DNA of 64,000 bases from an uncultured Candidatus Melainabacteria bacterium. Lineage in GTDB: Bacteria; Cyanobacteriota; Vampirovibrionia; Gastranaerophilales; Gastranaerophilaceae. Positions 10,390 through 18,712 of the stretch are shown piece by piece. The notes beneath the pieces were generated by a model, which saw nothing but the letters and a program-made list of their open reading frames with translations, had not been told where the DNA came from and searched no databases. The stretch is taken from the NCBI GenBank assembly GCA_949927415.1, contig CATLFB010000001.1, positions 458,964 through 522,963 on the forward strand, in the 5' to 3' direction. Positions within the stretch are counted from its first letter, which is position 1. Each line of letters starts with the position of its first letter. Made by a program: the position numbers and the translations under genes.

Positions 10390-11052
10390 ATGAAAAAAGA
10401 ATTTATTTTTCTGGGCCCTCCGGCTTGCGGCAAAGGCACGCAAACCACAAAGCTTGCAGAATATTTAAACTTTCCGCACGTAGATACAGGCTCACTTCTC
10501 AGGGCGGAAATCAAAAACCAAACACCTGACGGCGTTATTGCAAAATCGTTTATTGACAAAGGCAACCTTGTACCTTTGGATTTGGTTGCAAAGATTATCA
10601 AAAACAGACTTTCAGAAAACGACTGCCGCGACGGATATATTCTTGACGGATACCCGAGAAGCGTTGAACAGGCTGACAAACTTGATGTTATCAATGACGA
10701 AATCAACAGCAAACGCGATTTGGAAGTTGACTTCAGAGCGATTTACTTCGACATTGACACAAAAGTTCTTGTTGAAAGAATCGTGAACCGACGTTCTTGC
10801 CCTGTTTGCGGTGAAATTTACAACCTTGAATTCAAAGCGCCTCACAAAGACGGCATTTGTGACAAGTGCGGAACTGAACTTGTGCAGAGAAAAGATGACA
10901 CAAGAGAAGTTGCCGAAGCGCGTTTTGAAACCTATTTCCACGAAACAGCACCTTTGATTGAATATTACAAAAACAAAGGCGTTTTGAAAACAATCGATGC
11001 AAACGGAACCATTGACGAAGTTTGGGAAAGATTGCTGGAAGTAATTAAGTAA
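10390..11052 (+). CDS. adk: Adenylate kinase
   Basis: Converts ATP and AMP to two ADP. The P-loop is GPPACGKGTQ near residue 8, an unusual variant of GPPGAGKGT. DTGSLLR, the DGYPR motif and the LID domain follow. The LID has four cysteines (CPVCG and CDKCG near residues 137-161), so it binds zinc structurally. Length 220 is normal. The start at 10390 (MKKEFIFLGPP) matches the family; an in-frame ATG at 10336 would add 18 unsupported residues, though a similar AAAAGAG site precedes both. Confidence 0.95.
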   Translation: MKKEFIFLGPPACGKGTQTTKLAEYLNFPHVDTGSLLRAEIKNQTPDGVIAKSFIDKGNLVPLDLVAKIIKNRLSENDCRDGYILDGYPRSVEQADKLDVINDEINSKRDLEVDFRAIYFDIDTKVLVERIVNRRSCPVCGEIYNLEFKAPHKDGICDKCGTELVQRKDDTREVAEARFETYFHETAPLIEYYKNKGVLKTIDANGTIDEVWERLLEVIK

Positions 11053-11065
11053 GTAAGAAAGGTCG

Positions 11066-11169
11066 CTGTTGCAGTGAGAAGTGAAAGGTAAAAAACAGTA
11101 TCGGAATTTATATCAAACGAAGTTGTTTTCTATTGTCCGGTGAAAATTAATCACTTCTCACTGCAACAG
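11066..11169. repeat. Perfect 18-bp inverted repeat between adk and map
   Basis: Arms 11066-11083 and 11152-11169 are exact complements (CTGTTGCAGTGAGAAGTG) separated by 68 bp. There is no T run, and the map Shine-Dalgarno site follows directly. A related pair with GTGAA/TTCAC arms lies at 19711-19803, so this is probably a small dispersed repeat. Confidence 0.7.
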
Positions 11170-11184
11170 TCATTAAGGAAATAA

Positions 11185-11937
11185 ATGATTAACAAAAAAT
11201 CACGCGATGAAATAAAGAGAATGCGTCATGCGGGTCATATTGTGGCTCTGGTTCATGCGAAGATGAAAGAGGTAATTGAACCCGGAATCAGCACAAAAGA
11301 ACTTGATGATATCGCTTTTCGTATTATTAAAGAAAACAAAGCAATCCCGACATTTTTGGGATATTCGGGCTTTCCGGCCTCAATCTGTGCATCAATAAAT
11401 GAACAGGTTGTCCATGGAATTCCGGATGAAAAAACAATTGTAAAAGAAGGCGACATCATATCAATTGATGTTGGCGCAACTTACGGCGGAATGGTCGGGG
11501 ATGGCGCGTGGACTTATCCTGTGGGACAAGTTTCAACGGATGTTCAAAAACTTTTGAAAACAACTGAAGAAGCACTGTTTGCAGGGATTAGCCAGATGCG
11601 CGAAGGAAACGTTCTTGACGATGTTTCAAAAGCGATTGAGAGGGTTGCCAAACGAGAAAATCTCGGGATTGTTCGCCAGTACGGCGGCCATGGCGTCGGT
11701 CATCAGATGCATGAAGAACCATTCCTTTTTAATTACAGCGTCGGCGACAAAACTTTGTTGAAACAGGGTTTTGCAATCGCGATTGAGCCTATGCTCAATC
11801 TAGGAGTTGACGATGTTGAAGTTGCAGATGATGAATGGACGGTTTCGACCGTGGATAAAAAGCCTTCTGCGCACTTTGAACATACTGTTCTTGTAACTGA
11901 AGATGAGCCGCTCATCATAACACAGCTTATGGCGTAG
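11185..11937 (+). CDS. map: Methionine aminopeptidase, type I
   Basis: Removes the initiator Met from new proteins. At 250 residues it is a plain type Ia enzyme without an N-terminal zinc finger. The metal ligands are visible: Asp in ISIDVGA (near 95), Asp in VGDGAW (near 106), His in GGHGVGHQMHEEP (near 169), Glu in AIEPM (near 202) and Glu in FEHTVLV (near 233). AAGGAAATAA precedes the ATG. It follows adk, a very common bacterial pairing. Confidence 0.97.
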   Translation: MINKKSRDEIKRMRHAGHIVALVHAKMKEVIEPGISTKELDDIAFRIIKENKAIPTFLGYSGFPASICASINEQVVHGIPDEKTIVKEGDIISIDVGATYGGMVGDGAWTYPVGQVSTDVQKLLKTTEEALFAGISQMREGNVLDDVSKAIERVAKRENLGIVRQYGGHGVGHQMHEEPFLFNYSVGDKTLLKQGFAIAIEPMLNLGVDDVEVADDEWTVSTVDKKPSAHFEHTVLVTEDEPLIITQLMA

Positions 11938-11945
11938 GAGGAAAA

Positions 11946-12263
11946 ATGGGCTGGGCATACCTTGCAGGTGCAATTCTTTGCGAAGTTTTTGCAACCTCAA
12001 TGATGAAACTTTCAAACGGGTTTACTCAAATAATTCCCGCGGTTTTAATGTTTGCCGGATATGCCGCAAGTTTTACACTCCTCGCTTTTGCACTCAAAAC
12101 GGTTGAAGTCAGTGTTGCATACGCAATATGGTCAGCGCTGGGAATTATCTTAATCACAATTATCGGAATCATTTATTTCAGCGAAAGTTTTTCGTACGCA
12201 AAAGTTTTTTCAATAATCCTGATTCTTGCAGGAGTCGTATCTCTAAAATTATGTACAAACTAA
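11946..12263 (+). CDS. Small multidrug resistance (SMR/EmrE family) transporter
   Basis: 105 residues with four hydrophobic helices. The first helix carries the essential Glu in AGAILCEVFATSMMKLS (residue 14), which binds protons and cationic drugs in EmrE and its relatives. AYAIWSALG in helix 3 matches the family motif. It is probably a dimeric inner-membrane antiporter; the substrate (quaternary ammonium or guanidinium-type) cannot be told. AGGAGG lies six bases before the ATG and the gap to map is only eight bases, so the two are likely co-transcribed. Confidence 0.9.
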   Translation: MGWAYLAGAILCEVFATSMMKLSNGFTQIIPAVLMFAGYAASFTLLAFALKTVEVSVAYAIWSALGIILITIIGIIYFSESFSYAKVFSIILILAGVVSLKLCTN

Positions 12264-12307
12264 TCCGGCGACATTTTTCAAACAGAAAAAACGCCAAAGG
12301 AGTTTAA

Positions 12308-12961
12308 ATGAAATATTACATAGGCCTCTCACTGGCCGCAACATCAAGTGTAGACACAGGCGTTGCAATAATAGACAAATTCAACAATATTATTTTCGTT
12401 GATAAACTTTATCGAATGAACGATATCATACATTTTTTTGACAACTATTCTTCCCTGAAAGATTCAGAAATCTGTGTTTCGCTTGCCTGGGACAGGACAA
12501 TGCTGAACGGCAAGTGGAGAATTCTATCAAAACCTTACCAGCTAGTATCTACAAACACGCACATGCCAAATCAGGACAACTGGACTCAAAGATACACAAC
12601 CCGCGGCTGCGAATACTTTAAATCTTTAAGCGAAAAAGGCGTGTCCATCAATCGTTTTGAACTTTACCTGACGCGCCAGAGCCTGCATTTGAATTCCTGC
12701 TACAAAGAACGCTCACCCGCAGATTGCAAATTTCTCCAGCAAGCTCTGAAAAACGAATGGGGATTTGAAGATATCCCATCTAATATGATGCCGATGGGTC
12801 AATTGGAGGCAATTGTCGGTGCAATTTTGGCCAGAGAAAACTCCAAAAATCCTGAAAATATTAAACAAATTTCAACTTTCCGAGATTTTCCGGTAATCGA
12901 CGTTGTTAAAAACCCCAAAAATCTATTTGAAATCGGTCAACAAACAGAAATCTACGTCTAA
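12308..12961 (+). CDS. Hypothetical protein, possibly RNase H-fold (DUF429-like)
   Basis: 217 residues, start MKYYIGLSLAATSSVDTG. The opening beta-strand with G-L-S-L-A and the following V-A-I-I-D recall DUF429 proteins, predicted RNase H-fold nucleases that begin GIDLA. SLAWDRTM near residue 59 could hold a second acidic residue, and MPMGQLEAIVGAILA near 161 fits the late helix of that family. The match is weak and no function is claimed. AAAGGAG lies upstream. It follows the SMR gene by 44 bp and overlaps the tail of the convergent XRE gene by 39 bp. Confidence 0.6.
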   Translation: MKYYIGLSLAATSSVDTGVAIIDKFNNIIFVDKLYRMNDIIHFFDNYSSLKDSEICVSLAWDRTMLNGKWRILSKPYQLVSTNTHMPNQDNWTQRYTTRGCEYFKSLSEKGVSINRFELYLTRQSLHLNSCYKERSPADCKFLQQALKNEWGFEDIPSNMMPMGQLEAIVGAILARENSKNPENIKQISTFRDFPVIDVVKNPKNLFEIGQQTEIYV

Positions 12962-13132
12962 GGCATCAGAAATCGCAAACAATTTTTTCAAACTTATATT
13001 TTTCTGCCCGCGCTCTACACGGGTAATATATTCGCGCGAAAGATCGACAAGCTCTGCAAGTTTCTCTTGAGAGAGCCCCTTTTGCTGTCTGAATTTGGCG
13101 ATATTTTTTCCTAATAATTCGAGCCTTGACAT
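12923..13132 (-). CDS. XRE-family small regulator, divergent from a prepilin gene
   Basis: 69 residues, almost entirely one helix-turn-helix of the Cro/C1 type: GLSQEKLAELVDLSREYITRVERGQ, then KLFAISDALDV. No other domain. It starts at 13132, 69 bp from the divergent prepilin start at 13202. Two direct copies of GTGACCTATTT lie in that gap, so it may control itself and the pilin. A similar XRE/prepilin pair exists at 39935-41013. Confidence 0.88.
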   Translation of the reverse strand: MSRLELLGKNIAKFRQQKGLSQEKLAELVDLSREYITRVERGQKNISLKKLFAISDALDVDFCLLTDFK

Positions 13133-13182
13133 GTGACCTATTTTGCCTTAAACTTTCATTAAAGTCAGTGACCTATTTGTCC
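13133..13182. promoter_or_regulatory. Direct repeat, candidate XRE operator pair
   Basis: GTGACCTATTTTGCC at 13133-13147 and GTGACCTATTTGTCC at 13168-13182, 35 bp apart start to start (about three helical turns), placed in the short gap between the XRE and prepilin genes. Confidence 0.55.
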
Positions 13183-13201
13183 AAAAATTTATGGAGGTTT
13201 T

Positions 13202-13909
13202 ATGTACAAAACAAACGGTTTTACGCTCGCAGAAGTCTTGATAACACTTGGAATTATCGGAATAGTTGCCGCGATGACGCTTCCTACTGTTATAAACAAT
13301 TCGCGCAACAAACAGCTGGAAGCAGGTTTGAAACGCAGTTATTCACTAATAAGTCAGGCTCTCGATTTGTATCAGGCAGAAATCGGAGAGCGCATAACTC
13401 CGGATACAAAAGGAGTAAAAAAACAACTTTTGAAGTATATAAAAACCGCAAGAGACTGCGGACAGGGGTCAGAAAGTACAGAAGAAGCACTGGCAAAAGT
13501 TTGTATACCAAATTATGTAAACACAGGTTCCACCGAAAAAAATTCAACAAAATACAAAACTTTTAATGGCAGCACAAATATCAATCTAGGCTACTTTGAT
13601 GACGGACAATTTGTCATGACTGACGGAAGTCTTGTTCTTTTAGAAAATCGCATTTTTGAAGGTAGGGACAACAAGCTTTACATATCAGTTGACGTTAACG
13701 GCTTCAACAAAAATCCTAACAGACTTGGACATGACCTTTTCATGTTCCAGATTGATAAAAAAGGAAAACTTCTTCCGATGGGAGTTGAAGGAACAGATTA
13801 CAACAACACAGACTTTTGTTCTCCGACATCAACGTCAAATATGAACGGTGCCGGATGTACTTATAACGCGCTTACAAATAAAGATTATTTTAAAAATCTG
13901 CCTAAATAA
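13202..13909 (+). CDS. Type IV prepilin-like protein, short leader
   Basis: 235 residues with a classic short leader: MYKTNG then FTLAEVLITLGIIGIVAAM, cut after Gly6, Glu at +5. Near the C-terminus DVNGFNKNPNRLGHD gives the Asp/Asn-rich loop seen in most prepilins of this window; paired cysteines lie at the end (FCSPT, GCTYN). GGAGG is placed five bases before the ATG. There is no G tract here; control is probably by the divergent XRE gene. No pilus assembly genes are nearby. It ends at a terminator. Confidence 0.9.
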   Translation: MYKTNGFTLAEVLITLGIIGIVAAMTLPTVINNSRNKQLEAGLKRSYSLISQALDLYQAEIGERITPDTKGVKKQLLKYIKTARDCGQGSESTEEALAKVCIPNYVNTGSTEKNSTKYKTFNGSTNINLGYFDDGQFVMTDGSLVLLENRIFEGRDNKLYISVDVNGFNKNPNRLGHDLFMFQIDKKGKLLPMGVEGTDYNNTDFCSPTSTSNMNGAGCTYNALTNKDYFKNLPK

Positions 13910-13912
13910 GTC

Positions 13913-13947
13913 AAAAAGGGCACAAATATTTATGAGCCCTTTTTATA
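13913..13947 (+). terminator. Terminator of the prepilin gene
   Basis: AAAAAGGGC / GCCCTTTTT stem with a 14-base loop. Confidence 0.7.
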
Positions 13948-13974
13948 AAAATGCCTTTTTCAGAAAAACATTGA

Positions 13975-14493
13975 TTATCTGTCTTTTGTTCCGAAAAGGC
14001 TCAACGACATGCCAAGAACCGCACCGATTCCCATACCCCACTTAAACCCGTTCCATTTAATGTTGCTCATTGCTTTTGAGGTTACTGTATCCATCAAGCT
14101 TGCGTCTTTTTTATAGCTTTTGAAGTGGTCGGCAAAATCCTTTTTCATGGCTTTAACAGTTGTCGGGTCAGTAACACCTTCTTGCAGGGTTTTGCATTTA
14201 TCTTTAATCGCATCAAGGCTTTCGGCGATTCCGATACGATGAAGAAGGATTTTGCTTTCGTTAGAAAGTTTGTTCTTTGAAATTTCATCAGCTGCAACAT
14301 TCAAGGCCTTAATATCGTTTTCGGCATTCTTTTTAGTAACCCTGAAAGCTTCATTAACAAACGTATCTTTTGTAATCGGAAGGTAATAGCAGGTCATACC
14401 GGCGACTCCGCCAAGCAAAGTTGCACCTGCACGTTTTGAGCGTTCAGAAACTGTCGGGCGCTGAAAATAAGTCATAGATGCATCATAATTCAT
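13975..14493 (-). CDS. Hypothetical protein with hydrophobic segments at both ends
   Basis: 172 residues from the ATG at 14493, which has GTGAGG seven bases upstream; an in-frame GTG 12 bases earlier is less likely. A hydrophobic stretch (GATLLGGVAGMTCYYLP) lies near residue 24 and a second (GMGIGAVLGMSLSLF) at the C-terminus, with a charged helical region between. The protein at 50955-51698 has the same plan. Function unknown; a membrane location is inferred. Confidence 0.65.
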   Translation of the reverse strand: MNYDASMTYFQRPTVSERSKRAGATLLGGVAGMTCYYLPITKDTFVNEAFRVTKKNAENDIKALNVAADEISKNKLSNESKILLHRIGIAESLDAIKDKCKTLQEGVTDPTTVKAMKKDFADHFKSYKKDASLMDTVTSKAMSNIKWNGFKWGMGIGAVLGMSLSLFGTKDR

Positions 14494-14559
14494 AGAAAAC
14501 CTCACAAATATTTTGTATTTGCTTATTTTAAATCCCGTAAAAATATTTTTTGCTAGTTT

Positions 14560-15171
14560 TTACAAATATTTTTCAATTATTTTTTTCACATCATCAAAAA
14601 CTGCTTCAATTGATTGTGCGGCATTGACGACTTTAATTCGTTCGGGCTCTTCTTTCGCGATATCCAAATACCCGAATCTTACGCGGTTATGAAACTCGCA
14701 ACCTGCGCTTTCCATTCTGTCTTTATTGTCGCCGACGCGCTTTTGAGAGGTTTCTAAATCAACGTCAAAGACGATTGTCAAATCCGGTTTTCTGCCGTTA
14801 GTTGCAATTGAGTTAAGCATTTTTATACGTTCGATATCAAGCCCTCTGCCGTAACCCTGATAGGCGACGGTTGAATCAATGTGTCTGTCACAGAGGACAA
14901 TTTTTCCCTCGGCAACCGCGGGATTGACAATAATGTCGATATTTTGGGCACGGTCAGCAAGAAAGAGAAAGGATTCGCATCTGTCAGACACAGGGCCATC
15001 GTAATTTAGAAGGATTTCACGGACTTTTTCTCCTAAACCTTTTCCGCCGGGTTCGCGTGTAATCACGATATCACGGCCTTGATTTTCAAGGTATTGTGCA
15101 AGAAGTTTCAACTGGGTAGTTTTACCGCACCCATCAGCGCCTTCAAAAGTAATGAACAAGCCTTTTTTCAT
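14560..15171 (-). CDS. tmk: Thymidylate kinase
   Basis: Phosphorylates dTMP to dTDP. The P-loop FEGADGCGKTTQ is near residue 8; ITREPGG, the DRH motif (CDRHIDSTVAYQGYGRG) and a short LID are in place. 203 residues from the ATG at 15171, which has GGAGAGA just upstream; upstream in-frame codons are rejected. The neighbours are not in an obvious operon with it. Confidence 0.95.
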   Translation of the reverse strand: MKKGLFITFEGADGCGKTTQLKLLAQYLENQGRDIVITREPGGKGLGEKVREILLNYDGPVSDRCESFLFLADRAQNIDIIVNPAVAEGKIVLCDRHIDSTVAYQGYGRGLDIERIKMLNSIATNGRKPDLTIVFDVDLETSQKRVGDNKDRMESAGCEFHNRVRFGYLDIAKEEPERIKVVNAAQSIEAVFDDVKKIIEKYL

Positions 15172-15224
15172 ATTCTCTCCAAATAAAAAGATTATATAAT
15201 ACAAAACCCCAAAAATCAAGGTGC

Positions 15225-15840
15225 TACAGTGCTACGCACGTAGAGACATTGGGTCTGAATTAGGTGGGTGGCGCTTTTTGAAGAATCAAACACGGAAGTC
15301 CGGAATTAGGACATAAGCGCTGGGAAAGGGCAACGTCTTCTGACGATTCTAGTCTACCGCGACGGGATTATTACGCACATAGACGTATTGAGCTTGAATT
15401 TGATGAAGAGAGTCGGAGAAGAATTAGACACGAAAGTTCAGAATTAGGACAAAAGCCCGCTCGGAACGACCGCCGTCTTCTGCAGAATCCCACAAAATCT
15501 CACGAAAATCGTCGCAATCCCCTCTCCTGTTAGAGGAGAGGGCAGAATTTCTTAACGAGCGCCCCGCGAGTTTAGAAATTCGGGTGAGGTACTACGCACG
15601 CAGGAACATTGGAGATGAATGAGATAAAACCGCGTTGGGAAAATTTAGACGCCGAAACTCAGAATTATGACAACGGTGCCGGGTGGATTTTCGGCAGAGT
15701 TCTGGCTAATCGCGGCGTCGGCTTCACTCCACTCTGCCGAAAATCCACAGAAAGTACAACGTCTTCTGACGAAATCCCAAAACGTCACGGTGAAATTACG
15801 AACGTGGAACTAAATTTGCCATAACATAAAATCTGACGCA
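15225..15840. repeat. Non-coding stretch of degenerate tandem repeats
   Basis: About 620 bp without a credible gene. Three diverged copies of a unit begin with (C/T)TACGCACGTAG-type sequence followed by GACATTGG and later GAATTAGGACA: near 15231, 15372 and 15592. A REP-like palindrome is embedded at 15519. The motif GTGCTACGCACGTAGA also occurs inside the leader of three prepilin genes (near 53845, 58470 and 63920). Confidence 0.6.
15519..15590 (+). repeat. REP-like palindromic repeat, copy 2
   Basis: Same plan as 3229-3301: CCTCTCC / GGAGAGG hairpin, then GAATTTCTTA and TTTAGAAATTCGGGTGAGG closing the outer stem. Confidence 0.75.
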
Positions 15841-15875
15841 AAAACAAAACAAAAGCGGCCGGTAAACCTGGCCGC
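15841..15875 (-). terminator. Terminator of the gene at 15899-16792
   Basis: On the minus strand GCGGCCAGG / CCGGCCGC hairpin (15875-15855), followed by TTTTGTTTTGTTTT. Confidence 0.75.
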
Positions 15876-15898
15876 CCGCATTATTATTCCTCAAATTG

Positions 15899-16792
15899 CT
15901 AGAGCAAACCATCTCTTATATAAGCCTCATTACACCTGATTTTTTCCAAAAGTTCAGTGTATCTTGTTCCTAACTTAATCTTTTCTTCTTCTGTTTGCGC
16001 TTTAGAAAATGCACTTTGTAATTTATCAGCCTCATTCTTCATCAAAGCATTGCAATCTTTTATCTCTTTAATTTTCTGCTCGTTCATTTTTGCTTTGTTT
16101 TTAGAGATAAATGCAGCGATATCTTCAGAATTTACTTCATGCGCACCTTTAGCTTTCGCAGCAGTTTTTTCAAATGAAGCATCTACGACCTTAGAGGACG
16201 GCTTTTTCGCAAATGGATTTACGCGTTGCAAACCATACGCGATTTTTTGGCGTGCAGTTTCAAGAATATTTACATGCACCTGGCGGCCTTTTTGTATTAT
16301 CTTCTCACCGCCCATTAAATTAATTGTTTCTACAAGTGCAGGATTGTTGCCTTTAATATCCGCATCCAAAAATTCTGATTTTGCTTTTATTGAAACATCG
16401 CCACCGACCTTGCTCACCGTCAATTCATCCATTGCTTCAAGATTTATCTGTTTGTTCGTATTCATTTTAACATTTGCTCTCAAGGCATCACCTGTGCCGG
16501 TATTCTTTTTCACAAACCCTTTAACCTGCAACAGCGGCTCGGCATCCATGTAATCAATTCGGCCGGCAGCTGCGGCAACAGGTTGTTTATTACCTTTTGC
16601 GAAAACTTTAATCCCATACATTGAACCTTCCGCCCCGCGACCGTTGATTCCAAGATGGACAACCGGCTTTTCGATATTTTGAGTCAGAACTTTTAAATTG
16701 ACAGGCAGAGCCTCAATTTGTTTTCCTTTTAATACACAACGATATTTTGTGCCATTTCCTAAAAATTTCACAGCTGAAGTGATAAGTGACAT
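15899..16792 (-). CDS. Hypothetical protein, 297 residues
   Basis: Starts MSLITSAVKFLGNGTKYRC with GGAGAAATT just upstream. The first half is beta-rich with Gly-containing turns, the second half helical and lysine-rich, ending in a probable coiled coil (KNEADKLQSAFSKAQTEEE). No signal peptide or membrane helix. I do not recognise a family. It has its own terminator, and about 80 bp upstream lies a 90-bp repeat that recurs upstream of the gene at 50955-51698, so the two may share control. Confidence 0.65.
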   Translation of the reverse strand: MSLITSAVKFLGNGTKYRCVLKGKQIEALPVNLKVLTQNIEKPVVHLGINGRGAEGSMYGIKVFAKGNKQPVAAAAGRIDYMDAEPLLQVKGFVKKNTGTGDALRANVKMNTNKQINLEAMDELTVSKVGGDVSIKAKSEFLDADIKGNNPALVETINLMGGEKIIQKGRQVHVNILETARQKIAYGLQRVNPFAKKPSSKVVDASFEKTAAKAKGAHEVNSEDIAAFISKNKAKMNEQKIKEIKDCNALMKNEADKLQSAFSKAQTEEEKIKLGTRYTELLEKIRCNEAYIRDGLL

Positions 16793-16874
16793 AATTTCTC
16801 CTTTCGTTTTTCCCTTAAAAAGTTTGTTTCCCTATACTTTTAGAAAAACGGAAGGGCTGAAAATATTGACACCA

Positions 16875-16964
16875 GGGCACCGCACCATACCATACCATAC
16901 CATACAGCAGATTATGACTGGGTTTGAGGTGTTTTTAAATCTGTTTTTACATTTCGTAATATTT
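16875..16964. repeat. 90-bp repeat with four CCATA units, copy A
   Basis: Begins GGGCACCGCACC, then four tandem CCATA units, CAGCAGATTAT, and ends TTTTTACATTTCGTAATATT. Copy B at 51769-51857 is about 80 percent identical by eye and is also placed 70-85 bp upstream of a minus-strand start codon. The wider gap from 16793 to 17196 otherwise holds a shortened REP-like palindrome at 17002. Confidence 0.7.
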
Positions 16965-17001
16965 AAAAAATTTTGTTTTAATTATCAACGCGGCCTTGTT
17001 G

Positions 17002-17045
17002 CACCTCCCCTCTCCTAAATTAGGAGAGGGGGCGGGGGTGAGGTC
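17002..17045. repeat. Shortened REP-like palindrome, copy 3
   Basis: CACCTCCCCTCTCC / GGAGAGG...GGTGAGGT, matching the outer part of the repeats at 3229 and 15519 but lacking the GAATTTCTTA inner stem. Confidence 0.6.
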
Positions 17046-17150
17046 TTAATACAGCTTTGACAAAATCTAAATTCTCTATTTACCAATATTTATTATGTAA
17101 AGGACTATTCACCTTTCACCTCTCACAAATAAGCCATCCCGCGGCAAGAA

Positions 17151-17180
17151 AAAAAGCGCCTCTTTACAGAGACGCTTTTT
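17151..17180 (-). terminator. rplA terminator
   Basis: AAAAAGCG-CTCT / AGAG-CGCTTTTT stem with a 4-base loop and T run on the minus strand, 17 bp after the rplA stop. Confidence 0.8.
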
Positions 17181-17196
17181 ATCATTTCGCTATAAC

Positions 17197-17919
17197 TTAA
17201 ACAAGTTCTTTTACTTCAGCGGCAAATGTTTTCGGATCCAATTTGATTCCGGGGCCCATTGTTGTTGAAAGGTAAACTGATTTTACAAATGTACCTTTTG
17301 CTGAAGACGGTTTTGCTCTTAGAATTGCATCAGCCAAAGTTGCGTAGTTTTTAACCAGGTCAGCTTCTACAAACTGAACTTTTCCGATAGGACAGTGAAT
17401 CATACCCTGTTTGTCTGCACGGAATTCAACTTTACCTGCTTTTGCATCTTTAACAGCTTTTTCTACATCCATTGTAACTGTGCCGGTTTTCGGGTTCGGC
17501 ATCAAGCCTTTAGGTCCTAAAACGCGGCCCAGTTTACCGAGCATGCCCATGCAGTCCGGTGTTGCAATCAATGTATCGAATTCAAACCAGCCGCCTGAAA
17601 TTTTATCAACGATTTCTTCTGCACCTGCAAAGTCTGCGCCTGCATCTTTTGCTTCAGTTGCTTTTGCACCTTTTGCGATAACGCAAACTCTGACAGTTTT
17701 ACCAAGACCTGCCGGCAAAACTACTGTTGAGCGGATTTGCTGGTCTGCCTGGCGAACGTCGATACCTAATCTCATGTGGCATTCAACTGTTTCGTTAAAT
17801 TTAGAAAGCTCTTTTGAGATTTCCTGAAGTTTTTTTATTGCATCAACTGCTGTTGAAGGTTGTTCAAAGCCTTCAAGCATTTCCTGCATTTTCTTTTGTT
17901 TTTTAGTTAATTTTGACAT
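17197..17919 (-). CDS. rplA: 50S ribosomal protein L1
   Basis: 240 residues from the ATG at 17919 ([10 protein letters not shown]), with AGGAAATAAAA upstream; the in-frame codons further upstream lie in a leader motif and are rejected. L1 signatures include [16 protein letters not shown] and [16 protein letters not shown]. It forms the L1 stalk on 23S rRNA and in many bacteria represses its own operon. It is last in rpmG-tRNA-Trp-secE-nusG-rplK-rplA. rplJ-rplL are not adjacent but 9 kb away. Confidence 0.97.
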   Translation of the reverse strand: MSKLTKKQKKMQEMLEGFEQPSTAVDAIKKLQEISKELSKFNETVECHMRLGIDVRQADQQIRSTVVLPAGLGKTVRVCVIAKGAKATEAKDAGADFAGAEEIVDKISGGWFEFDTLIATPDCMGMLGKLGRVLGPKGLMPNPKTGTVTMDVEKAVKDAKAGKVEFRADKQGMIHCPIGKVQFVEADLVKNYATLADAILRAKPSSAKGTFVKSVYLSTTMGPGIKLDPKTFAAEVKELV

Positions 17920-17925
17920 TTTTAT

Positions 17926-17970
17926 TTCCTTTCGTGGTATTAGCGGACACGAGTCCTTCCATCTAACCAT
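17926..17970 (-). promoter_or_regulatory. Leader motif before rplA, repeated before rplK
   Basis: On the minus strand: TGGAAGGACTCGTGTCCGC then TAATACCACGAAAGGA before the rplA start. rplK has the matching TGGAAGGACC...CCGTTAGTACCACAAAAGGAG at about 18590-18527. Each forms a small hairpin at GGAC/GTCC or GGAAGG/CCTTCC. A site for L1 autoregulation is possible but not shown. Confidence 0.4.
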
Positions 17971-18094
17971 TTCCGCCTGTCAAATCAAAGATTTGTTCGT
18001 TCATTTCGCTCACGCTCCATTCACAACGGCGGCATCGTAGAGTTTCGCCCTGCTTGTCTTGCTAAACGCAAGCCAACACCGGCTTCACTCCGGC

Positions 18095-18523
18095 TTACGC
18101 CTCTTTTACTGTTACGCCCATTGCGCGGCAAGAACCTTTAATCATTCTGACAGCCGCTTCCATAGTTGTAGCATTCAAGTCGTCCATTTTAATTTTTGCG
18201 ATTTCTTCAAGCTGTTCTTGAGTAATTTCGGCAACTTTATCCTTGTTCGGAACTGATGAACCTTTTGACAAGTTTAAAGCTTTTTTAATCAATACCGGAG
18301 CCGGCGGTGATTTTGTTACGAATGTAAAACTTCTGTCTTCGTAAACATCAATTACTACAGGGATGATATAGCCTGCCTGGGATTCTGTTTTAGCGTTGAA
18401 CTGTTTGCAGAAATCCATGATGTTAACACCGTGCTGACCTAGTGCCGGACCTACCGGAGGTGACGGGTTTGCTTTTCCTGCTTCGATTTGAAGCTTGATT
18501 TTTCCTACTACTTTCTTTGCCAT
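18095..18523 (-). CDS. rplK: 50S ribosomal protein L11
   Basis: 142 residues from the ATG at 18523 ([20 protein letters not shown]), with AAAGGAG upstream. [22 protein letters not shown] is the L11 N-terminal domain that binds thiostrepton and factors; the C-terminal domain ends [12 protein letters not shown]. It sits between nusG and rplA. The 189-bp leader to nusG contains a GGCGGA/TCCGCC hairpin and the motif shared with rplA. Confidence 0.97.
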   Translation of the reverse strand: MAKKVVGKIKLQIEAGKANPSPPVGPALGQHGVNIMDFCKQFNAKTESQAGYIIPVVIDVYEDRSFTFVTKSPPAPVLIKKALNLSKGSSVPNKDKVAEITQEQLEEIAKIKMDDLNATTMEAAVRMIKGSCRAMGVTVKEA

Positions 18524-18712
18524 TTTTTTCTCCTTTTGTGGTACTAACGGTCTTCCTTTTTCATTGGCAGGGAAGGGTCCTTCCACATTTTGTACTATAC
18601 TGGCGGATGTTACTATCGGGTTAATTCCGCCGGACTTTATTTTTATTGTTTTTCACGATTTGTGAATTACAATTCCTGAATTCTTGTAATGTTCAAGAGA
18701 TTTTACAGGACA

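Noticed and set aside
15609..15824. Open frame of 71 codons in the 15.2-15.9 kb repeat stretch
   Set aside because: It runs through repeat sequence, has no ribosome site or recognisable domain and composition unlike neighbours.
16875..16904. CCATA tandem as a phase-variation microsatellite
   Set aside because: Only four units in both copies and outside coding frames; kept as part of a dispersed element instead.
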